This document shows positions 37,616 through 45,294 of a stretch of DNA of 64,000 nt, piece by piece. The DNA comes from Roseovarius azorensis (GTDB taxonomy: Bacteria; Pseudomonadota; Alphaproteobacteria; Rhodobacterales; Rhodobacteraceae). The translations under genes were made by a program, and so were the position numbers. The stretch is taken from assembly GCF_900109455.1 (NCBI RefSeq), contig NZ_FOAG01000005.1, positions 235,074 to 299,073 on the forward strand, given 5' to 3'. Numbering within the stretch: the stretch's first letter is position 1; the number at the start of each line of letters is the position of its first letter. The notes under the pieces were generated by a model. The model did no database searches and had not been told where the DNA came from. It worked only from the letters and a program-made list of their open reading frames with translations.

Positions 37616-40012
37616 ATGACCGGAAAAACTGAAAGCCAGCTCAAGATCATAGAACAGCGGCTGCTGTGGCTGTCGCATTGGATGGTTCACAATGCGAACC
37701 ACATCCGACCCAAGGAGGAAGGCATCAAGATCGGCGGCCACCAAGCGTCTTCGGCCTCAATGGTGTCGATCATGACGGCGCTGTATTTCTCGGCCCTGCG
37801 GCCCGAGGACCGGGTCGCGGTCAAGCCGCATGCCGCGCCGGTGTTCCACGCGATGCAATACCTGATGGGTAACCAGACGCGCGAGAAGCTGGAGAAGTTC
37901 CGCAGCTATGGCGGCGCGCAGAGTTACCCGAGCCGCACTAAGGACTCTGACGACGTGGATTTTTCCACTGGGTCGGTCGGACTCGGGGTCGCGATCACAT
38001 CTTTCGCCTCGCTGGTGCAGGATTACATCACCGCGAAACCTTGGGGCGCAGATGCACCGCAGGGCCGGATGGTCGCGCTGGTCGGTGATGCCGAGCTTGA
38101 CGAGGGCAATATCTACGAGGCGCTGCAGGAGGGCTGGAAGAACGATCTGCGCAACTGCTGGTGGATCATCGACTATAACCGGCAGTCGCTGGACGGCATC
38201 GTGCGCGAGGGGCTGTTCGGGCGCATCGAAAAGATTTTCGAGGCATTCGGCTGGGACGTGGTGCGGGTGAAATACGGCGGCCTGCAGCGCGTCGCCTTCA
38301 AGGAACCGGGCGGAGACAAGCTTCGCGAATGGATCGACGCCTGTCCGAACCAGGAATATTCGGCGCTAACCTTCATGGGCGGCGCGGTATGGCGCAAACG
38401 GCTGATGGACGACCTTGGCGATCAGGGCGACGTCAGCGCGCTGATCGACCGGCGCAACGACGCCGAACTGGCGGAGCTGATGGAAAACCTCGGCGGCAAC
38501 TGCGTCGAGACGATGGCGGATGTGTTCGCTTCGATCGATCACGACCGCCCGGTCTGTTTCCTGGCCTATACGATCAAGGGCTGGGGCACGCCAATCGCCG
38601 GACACAAGGACAACCACGGTGGGCTGATGACCAAGAAGCAAATGGCGGACTGGCAACAGCGGATGGGCATTCCCGAGGGCCAGGAGTGGGACCCGTTCGC
38701 CGCAGTCGAGGATCGCGCCTCGCTTCAGGGCTACCTCGACGCGGTGCCGTTTTTCGCCAAGGGGCGGCGGCGTTACAGCGACGCCACCCTGCCAGTTCCA
38801 GCGATCGATAGCGCCGGCGGCAAGCCGGACAAGGAAACCTCGACTCAGATGGCCTTCGGCAAGATCCTTGATCAACTGGCCAGGGGCGACAGCCCGCTGG
38901 CGGACCGCATCCTGACGACCTCGCCGGATGTGACTGGCACCACCAACTTGGGCCCCTGGGTCAACCGGCGCAAGCTGTTTGCCCGCGCCGAACAGGCCGA
39001 CACCTTCATTGAGAACAAGATCCCCTCGACCGCGAAATGGGAATTCCGTCCCGAGGGTCAGCATCTGGAACTGGGCATCGCCGAGATGAACCTGTTTCTG
39101 CTTCTGGGCGCGGCCGGCCTGTCGCATTCGCTGTTCGGCAAGCGGATCATCCCGATCGGCACGGTCTACGACCCCTTCGTTGCGCGCGGGCTGGATGCCC
39201 TGAACTACGCCTGTTACCAGGACGCTCGATTCATGATAATCGGCACGCCTTCCGGCGTCACGCTCGCGCCCGAGGGTGGCGCGCACCAGTCCATCGGCTC
39301 GCCGCTGATTGGCATGAGTCAGGACGGCCTCGCGGCGTTCGAGCCGGCCTTCGCCGACGAACTGGCGGTGATCATGGAATGGGCCTTCGACTACTTGCAG
39401 CGCACCGGCGGCAGCGACCTCGACGAACGCACCTGGCTGCGGGACGAGACCGGCGGCTCGGTTTATCTGCGGCTCACGACCAATCCGATCGAACAGCCGG
39501 CGCGGCGGGCCGATGACGATTTCCGCCAGGGCACGATCGACGGCGCCTACTGGCTGCGTCCGCCCGGCCCGAATTGCGAGCTGGTCATCGCCTATCAGGG
39601 CGCGGTCGCGCCCGAGGCGATCATGGCCGCCGGCCTGATCGGCGAAGAGCGACGTGATGTAGGGGTTCTGGCGATCACCTCGGCCGATCGTCTGAACGCG
39701 GGCTGGACTGCGGCGCAGCGGGCGCGGGTGCGCGGCAGTCACGGCGCCCAGTCGCATGTCGAACGCCTGCTACAGGACCTGCCCGCGCATTGCCGCATCG
39801 TCACGGTGATCGACGGTCACCCGGCCACCCTGTCCTGGCTGGGCAGCGTGCGCGGCCACCAGACGATCCCGCTTGGGGTCGAGCATTTCGGCCAGACCGG
39901 TACCATCGGCGACCTATACCGCCACTTCGGGATAGATTGCGACAGCATCGTGTCGCGCATCAGGGCCTTGACCGGCGGACGGCAGGGCACCCTGCGCGTA
40001 GTCGGCGGCTGA
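37616..40012 (+). CDS. AceE/MdeB-like 2-oxo acid dehydrogenase E1 (thiamine diphosphate)
   Basis: A 798-residue homodimeric-type E1 with transketolase-like folds. Thiamine motif: [15 protein letters not shown] ending near [11 protein letters not shown]. Middle domain: [19 protein letters not shown] and [20 protein letters not shown]-terminal domain [15 protein letters not shown]. It is shorter than AceE (about 890) and similar to MdeB, an E1-like protein for 2-oxobutyrate. The second panB copy follows 52 bases later, with the repeat boundary at the E1 stop codon. Likely decarboxylates a 2-oxo acid; which one is unknown. Confidence 0.9.
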   Translation: MTGKTESQLKIIEQRLLWLSHWMVHNANHIRPKEEGIKIGGHQASSASMVSIMTALYFSALRPEDRVAVKPHAAPVFHAMQYLMGNQTREKLEKFRSYGGAQSYPSRTKDSDDVDFSTGSVGLGVAITSFASLVQDYITAKPWGADAPQGRMVALVGDAELDEGNIYEALQEGWKNDLRNCWWIIDYNRQSLDGIVREGLFGRIEKIFEAFGWDVVRVKYGGLQRVAFKEPGGDKLREWIDACPNQEYSALTFMGGAVWRKRLMDDLGDQGDVSALIDRRNDAELAELMENLGGNCVETMADVFASIDHDRPVCFLAYTIKGWGTPIAGHKDNHGGLMTKKQMADWQQRMGIPEGQEWDPFAAVEDRASLQGYLDAVPFFAKGRRRYSDATLPVPAIDSAGGKPDKETSTQMAFGKILDQLARGDSPLADRILTTSPDVTGTTNLGPWVNRRKLFARAEQADTFIENKIPSTAKWEFRPEGQHLELGIAEMNLFLLLGAAGLSHSLFGKRIIPIGTVYDPFVARGLDALNYACYQDARFMIIGTPSGVTLAPEGGAHQSIGSPLIGMSQDGLAAFEPAFADELAVIMEWAFDYLQRTGGSDLDERTWLRDETGGSVYLRLTTNPIEQPARRADDDFRQGTIDGAYWLRPPGPNCELVIAYQGAVAPEAIMAAGLIGEERRDVGVLAITSADRLNAGWTAAQRARVRGSHGAQSHVERLLQDLPAHCRIVTVIDGHPATLSWLGSVRGHQTIPLGVEHFGQTGTIGDLYRHFGIDCDSIVSRIRALTGGRQGTLRVVGG

Positions 40013-40880
40013 GCCGCCGTCGCCCTCCCCTCTTGCCACCGTACAGACTGCAAAGGACCATTCCATGGCATTGACCGTTACCGATTTACACAAGATGTAC
40101 CGCGCCGGCGAGAAGATCGCCATGACCTCGTGCTACGACGCCAGCTTCGGAACGCTGTGCGACGAAGCCGGGGTCGAGATCCTGCTGGTCGGCGACTCCG
40201 TCGGCATGGTTGTGCAGGGCCGCGATTCCACCCTGGCCGTATCGCTCGATGATATCATCTATCACACCGAATGCGTGGCCCGCGGATCGCGTAAGGCACT
40301 GATCGTCGGCGACCTGCCGTTCGGCGCCTACCAGGCCAGCCCGGTGCAAGCCTTCGACAGCGCCGCCCGGCTGATGGCTGCCGGCGCCCATATGGTCAAG
40401 GCCGAGGGCGGCGAGGCCATGGCCGAGACCGTGAAATTCCTCGTCGACCGCGGCATTCCGGTGATGGGGCACCTCGGGCTGACGCCGCAGGCGGTGCACC
40501 AGCTGGGCGGGTTCCGCGTCCAGGGCAAGACCGACGCCGCCGGCGAACGGATCATCCGCGAGGCGAAGCTGCTGGAACAGGCCGGCGCCGCGTCCATCGT
40601 GCTGGAATGCGTGCCGTCGCGGCTGGGCAAGGCGGTGACCGAAGCCATCGGCATCCCGACCATCGGCATCGGCGGCGGGCCGGACTGTTCCGGCCAGATC
40701 CTGATCCTGCACGACATGCTGGACATCTACCCGGGCAAGAAGGCCCGCTTCGTCAAGAACTACATGCAACAGGCCGGCTCGGTGCAAGCCGCGCTGGCCG
40801 CTTTCGTCAAAGACGTCAAGGACGGGACCTTCCCCGAACCCAAGCATTGTTTCAATTGAAACCGGACGAAACCATCGGGG
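40009..40880 (+). repeat. 872-bp perfect direct repeat, right copy (contains panB)
   Basis: Same 872 bases as 21477-22348. It begins at the last bases of the E1 gene and stops 21 bases after panB, before the terminator found beside the left copy. Confidence 0.95.
40065..40859 (+). CDS. panB: 3-methyl-2-oxobutanoate hydroxymethyltransferase, copy 2
   Basis: 264 residues, identical to copy 1. It sits directly after the E1 gene, in an apparent E1-panB operon controlled by the divergent Lrp-type regulator. There is no terminator behind it. The E1-panB pairing, rather than panB-panC, suggests that the enzyme acts on the same 2-oxo acid pool as E1 (inference). Confidence 0.95.
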   Translation: MALTVTDLHKMYRAGEKIAMTSCYDASFGTLCDEAGVEILLVGDSVGMVVQGRDSTLAVSLDDIIYHTECVARGSRKALIVGDLPFGAYQASPVQAFDSAARLMAAGAHMVKAEGGEAMAETVKFLVDRGIPVMGHLGLTPQAVHQLGGFRVQGKTDAAGERIIREAKLLEQAGAASIVLECVPSRLGKAVTEAIGIPTIGIGGGPDCSGQILILHDMLDIYPGKKARFVKNYMQQAGSVQAALAAFVKDVKDGTFPEPKHCFN

Positions 40881-41232
40881 CGCACCTGGGTGTAGGCGCA
40901 TGCAAATCCCGTATGATCTCGACTTTCTTTTGTGTATCGACCGACGCTGCCAGCGCGAATTGGCGCGGACAACCGGCCTTGCCGAGCAGGCAGCGATTGC
41001 CTGGCCAGCTTCTGGCGCTGTGCATAACCAGTCGGCGGCAGACGAGATTGAGGTAGCGCTTGACCGGAGGTCACTCTTTGTGTAATGATCATTACTTATA
41101 TTATTAGTATATCTTCTATGAGCAGTTGAATGGCTGGCCCTCGAATGGTGTTCGACGCGGGCGTCCGCTCCGGCCGGATACCCCCGCGGAAGCGTCCCGT
41201 GAATCAGACCGCCACAAGCACCGGAGGAGCAC
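40881..41232. other. Intergenic region between panB copy 2 and the dehalogenase gene
   Basis: 352 bases. The first 170 hold no supported gene; promoter site E lies at 41060-41095, and the ribosome site CGGAGGAG at 41222-41229 serves the next gene. Confidence 0.4.
41060..41095 (+). promoter_or_regulatory. Dehalogenase promoter with perfect palindrome (site E)
   Basis: TTGACC (41060-41065), 17 bases, TAATGA (41083-41088). GTAATGATCATTAC (41082-41095) is a perfect 14-base palindrome covering the -10 box and is the cleanest form of the island motif. Confidence 0.7.
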
Positions 41233-42150
41233 ATGATGTTTGAAGGATTTGAGCAGCGCACCATCGACTGCGACGGCGTACTAATACATGCTCGCGTGGG
41301 TGGCAGTGGCCCGCCGCTGCTGCTGTTGCACGGTTATCCGCAGACCCATGTGATGTGGCACCTGATCGCGCCCCGGCTGGCAGAGGAGTTCACTGTCGTC
41401 GCCACCGATCTGCGCGGTTATGGCGAAAGCTCCAAGCCGGAAACCACACCCGATTACGTGACCTACTCCAAGCGCAGCATGGCGCGTGACCAGGTCGCGG
41501 TGATGCGCGCGCTGGGGCATGAGGAATTCTACGTTGCCGGACATGACCGCGGCGGGCGCTGCGCCTATCGCATGGCGCTGGATCATCCGGAGCGTGTGCG
41601 GAAACTGGCAATCCTCGACATCATCCCGACCGGAGAATGTTTCTGGCGAGCCGACAAGACCTTTGGCTTGGGCTACTGGCACTGGTTCTTCCTGGCCCAG
41701 ACCGACGATCTGCCGGAACGCGTGATCGGCGCCGACCCTGACTATTTCTGGCACCGTCTGGCCAGCGGGCTTGCACCGAAAGATGCATTCACGCCCGAGG
41801 CGGTGGAAGCCTATCTGCATTATTACCGCCAGCCCGAAGTGATCCGAGCCACCTGCAACGATTACCGCGCCGGTGCCAGGATCGATGTCGAGTACGACGC
41901 GACCGACCGCGATCAGGGCCACAAGATCACCTGCCCCACGCTTGTGCTCTGGGGTGCCAAGGGATTGCTGGAACGCTGGTACGATGTGCCGGCGATCTGG
42001 CGCGACTGGGCCGATGATCTTAGGGGCAAGGCGCTCGACTGCGGTCATTTCGTGCCCGAAGAACGGCCGGAGGAAACGCTTGCCGAACTGCGTGCATTCT
42101 TCACCCCGAAACCAAGCGGAACAACTGAAACAAAGGGGGACGCCGCATGA
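41233..42150 (+). CDS. Alpha/beta hydrolase, haloacetate dehalogenase-like
   Basis: A 305-residue alpha/beta hydrolase with the signature of fluoroacetate dehalogenases. The nucleophile Asp is in AGHDRGGRCAYRM, whose Arg residues bind carboxylate; the His-Trp pair is in GLGYWHWFFLAQ; the catalytic His is in DCGHFVPEE; and HGYPQTHVMWH forms the oxyanion region. These enzymes release halide from haloacetate and give glycolate (established). GGAGG lies 5 bases before ATG 41233. The SDR gene overlaps its stop by 4 bases. Confidence 0.87.
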   Translation: MMFEGFEQRTIDCDGVLIHARVGGSGPPLLLLHGYPQTHVMWHLIAPRLAEEFTVVATDLRGYGESSKPETTPDYVTYSKRSMARDQVAVMRALGHEEFYVAGHDRGGRCAYRMALDHPERVRKLAILDIIPTGECFWRADKTFGLGYWHWFFLAQTDDLPERVIGADPDYFWHRLASGLAPKDAFTPEAVEAYLHYYRQPEVIRATCNDYRAGARIDVEYDATDRDQGHKITCPTLVLWGAKGLLERWYDVPAIWRDWADDLRGKALDCGHFVPEERPEETLAELRAFFTPKPSGTTETKGDAA

Positions 42151-42944
42151 ACCTAGAAGGACGCGTTGCAACCGTGACCGGCGCAGGCCGAGGCATGGGC
42201 GAAGCCATCGCCCGGCGACTGGCGCAAGAAGGCGCTGCGGTCGTGGTGTCCGATATCGACGGCGAGAACGCCGAAAAGGCCGCCGCTCGGATCAGGCAAT
42301 CCGGCGGCAGGGCGCTAGCGTTGAGAACGGATGTCGGCGAGGAAACCGACGCCACCGAACTGGCCGCCACCGCGGTCAGGGAGTTCGGCGGGCTCGACAT
42401 CCACGTCAACAATGCCGGCATCAGCACCGCCAAACTGTTCCTGGAGACCGCTAGGGAAGACATGGAGCGGATCCTCCGCGTCAACCTGACCGGCGCGATG
42501 CTCTGCGCGCAGGCGGCCGTGCGCGTAATGTTGGAAAAACGCTATGGACGGATCATTAACATCGCCTCACTGTCGGGCCAGCGCGGCGGCATCGGACGGA
42601 CGGCCTATGGGGCTTCCAAAGCCGGTCTGGAACTGATGACCAAGGTGATGTCAGTGGAGCTTGCCAGCCGCGGGATTACCATCAACAATGTCGCCCCCGG
42701 TGCGATTGCCACGGAAATGGCGGTGCAAATGCACGATCAAGCAACGCGCGACGCCTATCACTATCTGATTCCGCAGCGGCGCTATGGCACGCCCGAGGAA
42801 ATTGCATCGGCTGTCGCCTACCTGGCCTCGGAAGAGGCAGCTCATATCTGCGGTGCGACGCTGAACGTAGACGGCGGCTATCTGACCGCCGGGCTGATGT
42901 ACAAACATCCCGACATCGACGCTCCGTCGCCGCCAGAAGTATAA
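42147..42944 (+). CDS. Short-chain dehydrogenase/reductase (FabG-like)
   Basis: A 265-residue SDR. Cofactor motif VTGAGRGMGEAIA, NNAGIS, catalytic Ser-Tyr-Lys as INIASLSGQRGG and AYGASKAGLEL, and the C-terminal INVDGGYLTAG-like text. VVVSDIDGEN (Asp after the second strand) favours NAD over NADP. It is translationally coupled to the dehalogenase-like gene. It may oxidise a hydroxy acid or a sugar; an apiose dehydrogenase role is conceivable but not shown. Confidence 0.9.
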   Translation: MNLEGRVATVTGAGRGMGEAIARRLAQEGAAVVVSDIDGENAEKAAARIRQSGGRALALRTDVGEETDATELAATAVREFGGLDIHVNNAGISTAKLFLETAREDMERILRVNLTGAMLCAQAAVRVMLEKRYGRIINIASLSGQRGGIGRTAYGASKAGLELMTKVMSVELASRGITINNVAPGAIATEMAVQMHDQATRDAYHYLIPQRRYGTPEEIASAVAYLASEEAAHICGATLNVDGGYLTAGLMYKHPDIDAPSPPEV

Positions 42945-42974
42945 CCCGCTACGGCGTGCCGGCGGCAACGCGGG

Positions 42975-43007
42975 TTGACACATATAGGTTTAGATGATCA
43001 TAATACC
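42975..43007 (+). promoter_or_regulatory. TRAP system 2 promoter with island operator motif (site F)
   Basis: TTGACA (42975-42980), 18 bases, CATAAT (42999-43004). ATGATCATAATACC (42994-43007) covers the -10 and shares ATCATAATACC with the dctP promoter of system 1. Confidence 0.7.
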
Positions 43008-43101
43008 ATTATTCATACTAACTGTATGAACAGAACTGACAAGCTCCAGCCATCTGCGATGCGAATCCGGCTTTGGCGCCAACTCAAACAGGGAGGGATA
43101 T

Positions 43102-44193
43102 ATGGAACGCCGCTATTTTCTGAAGGGAGCCGCGCTCGGTACGGGGGCCACGGTTACAACAACGCTAGCCGCGCCAGCCATTGCGCAGGACTCGAGAGAC
43201 ATGATCATCGTGTCGACATGGCCCCGCGATTTTCCAGGGCTCGGAACCTCGGCGCAGCGCCTCGCAAAGCGCATTGAGGAGCTTAGCAACAGTGAGCTGC
43301 GGGTCGAATATTACGCCGCCGGCGAGCGTGTCGGCGCCTTCGATGCCTTCGACCATGTCGCCGCCGGCGAAGCGCAAGCCTATTCCGGCGTGGACAATTA
43401 CTGGAAGGGCAAGCATCAGGCATTTGTACCCTTTGCGGCAGTGCCGTTCGGCCTGACCTATACCGAGATGGACGCTTGGATGAAATTCGGCGGCGGACAG
43501 GAGTTGCTGGACGAGGTGGCCGGCGAATTCGGCCTGAAGAACCTGCCCTACGGCAATACCGGCGTACAGATGGGCGGTTGGTTCAATAAGGAGATCGAGT
43601 CGGTCGATGACTTCAAAGGGTTGAAGATCCGCACGGTCGGCGACGGAGGCGATGTTTACGCCAAGATGGGCGCTTCCGTGGTGGCGCTGCCCGGCGGGCA
43701 GATCTACGAGAACCTGATCTCGGGCGCCGTTGACGCGGCCGAATTCGTAGGGCCGTACAACGACTTTTACATGAAGTTCTTCGAGGCCGCGAAATATTAT
43801 TACTGGCCAAGCATGGTCGAACCTGGCGCACAGCTGAACCTGGGCATGAACCGGGCATGGTGGGACGGGCTGCCGACGCACTTGCAGAACATCATCCAGG
43901 CCGCCTGCAACGAGGAAAACTCGATCGCCATGGCCGAGACCAATGCCAACAACGGCCTGCACCTGCGCCGGATGATCGAAGAGCATGGCATAGAGTTGCG
44001 CGAATTCAACGACGACATCGTGCAGGCGATGTATGAGGCGACCCTGGAAATGACCGAAGCCTGGCGGGCGCACAGCCCGCTCGCCAAGCGTGTCTATGAC
44101 AGCATGGAGACCGCGCGCGATGAGGTCGGGGGATGGATGAAGCTGGGCGACATCGGCTATTCGAACAAGCGCAACCGTGTAATCGGTCTCTGA
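43102..44193 (+). CDS. TRAP transporter periplasmic binding protein (DctP family), system 2
   Basis: A 363-residue receptor with a twin-arginine-like leader (ERRYFLKGAALGTGATV, cleavage near APAIAQ). The mature part is of the TakP/mannitol-chloroaromatic subgroup: FKGLKIRTVGDGGDVYAKMG carries the ligand Arg, then VVALPGGQIYENLISGAVDAAEFVGPYND in pieces (ALPGGQIYENL, AAEFVGPYND). TakP relatives bind 2-oxo acids as sodium salts (established for the family), which would suit this island. GGAGGG precedes the ATG. Confidence 0.93.
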   Translation: MERRYFLKGAALGTGATVTTTLAAPAIAQDSRDMIIVSTWPRDFPGLGTSAQRLAKRIEELSNSELRVEYYAAGERVGAFDAFDHVAAGEAQAYSGVDNYWKGKHQAFVPFAAVPFGLTYTEMDAWMKFGGGQELLDEVAGEFGLKNLPYGNTGVQMGGWFNKEIESVDDFKGLKIRTVGDGGDVYAKMGASVVALPGGQIYENLISGAVDAAEFVGPYNDFYMKFFEAAKYYYWPSMVEPGAQLNLGMNRAWWDGLPTHLQNIIQAACNEENSIAMAETNANNGLHLRRMIEEHGIELREFNDDIVQAMYEATLEMTEAWRAHSPLAKRVYDSMETARDEVGGWMKLGDIGYSNKRNRVIGL

Positions 44194-44273
44194 CCGGGAC
44201 GCCACGGATCAGCGGGCCGGGCTGAAGTTTGGCGGGGCGCCGACCGATCCGGGACCGCGGCCGCGGAGGGGGC

Positions 44274-45281
44274 ATGACACTACCGGATCATACATATTCA
44301 GGTCATCCGCCGACTGCCGCCGTGTTGACGAGGGTTTTCGGCTGGACCGTGCTTGCGGTTATGGCGGCCTTTATCCTCAATGTCGTGCTGACGTTCTTTG
44401 TGAAACTGCCGGGCGCCGCTCTGATCCTTCGGGGCGGCGCTGGCGATGTCTCCGCCTGGGGCTGGGCCCAGTTCATGCTCTATGGTCTGCTACCGGGGGC
44501 GGCGGCGGCGTATGTAGCGCGCACGCGCCGGCGGACACTGCGTGCCGATGCCTGCACCATCTCTGCGGCCAACGGCTACCTGCTGCGCGCGGCCTTCTGG
44601 GCGGTTGTCATTGTCGGACTGTCCGATGCGGTGATTTCCTTTCTGCGAGTCGAGGGTCTGTTGGTGGCGGTGGCAGGCTCTGATCTGGCCAGTGACTTGT
44701 CGCGGTCGGCCTATCGCGGGTTGCATGTTCACCTACCGGCAATTGCGGCAGGCGCGCTGATTGCCTGTTTCGGCCGCACGCCCGGCTTTCACTGGCTTGC
44801 GCTGCTGGTGGTGCTTGCCGAACTGCTGATCGTGTTTTCACGCTTCGTATTTTCCTACGAGCAGGCGTTCATGGCGGACTTGGTGCGGCTTTGGTACGCG
44901 GCGCTATTTCTGCTCGCCAGCGCCTATACCATGCGCGAGGACGGCCATGTGCGGGTCGATGTGCTCTATGCCGGGTTCAGCCGCCGGGGGCAGGGTAGGA
45001 TCAATGCCTGGGGCGCGGTGGTGCTGGGAATGACGGTTGCTTGGACCGTCCTGCTGGTCGGCATGTGGAGCCCGACCGGCATCATCAATGCGCCGCTGTT
45101 GATCTTCGAAACCACGCTGACCGGGTTCGGCATGCAGACGAAATACCTGCTGGCCGGGCTGCTCGGCGTCTTTGCCGTCACCATGCTGATCGAATTCGTG
45201 GCCTCGCTGTTCGAGGCGGTGGCGGATATGCGCGGTGATCCAGGCGGGCGTGAGGATCACCACGTCGGCGCGGTCGCTTGA
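44274..45281 (+). CDS. TRAP transporter small permease (DctQ family, long form), system 2
   Basis: 335 residues from ATG 44274, about twice the size of a classical DctQ. The first half holds several extra hydrophobic segments (VFGWTVLAVMAAFILNVVL, YLLRAAFWAVVIVGLSDAVI). The second half is the DctQ-like part (LWYAALFLLASAYTMREDGHVRVDVLYAG). Long DctQs accompany TakP-type receptors and long DctMs, as here. Confidence 0.87.
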   Translation: MTLPDHTYSGHPPTAAVLTRVFGWTVLAVMAAFILNVVLTFFVKLPGAALILRGGAGDVSAWGWAQFMLYGLLPGAAAAYVARTRRRTLRADACTISAANGYLLRAAFWAVVIVGLSDAVISFLRVEGLLVAVAGSDLASDLSRSAYRGLHVHLPAIAAGALIACFGRTPGFHWLALLVVLAELLIVFSRFVFSYEQAFMADLVRLWYAALFLLASAYTMREDGHVRVDVLYAGFSRRGQGRINAWGAVVLGMTVAWTVLLVGMWSPTGIINAPLLIFETTLTGFGMQTKYLLAGLLGVFAVTMLIEFVASLFEAVADMRGDPGGREDHHVGAVA

Positions 45282-45294
45282 GGTCGGGTGCGCG

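Noticed and set aside
38366..39757. 463-codon minus-strand open frame over the E1 gene
   Set aside because: Antisense shadow; the plus-strand E1 has clear motifs throughout.
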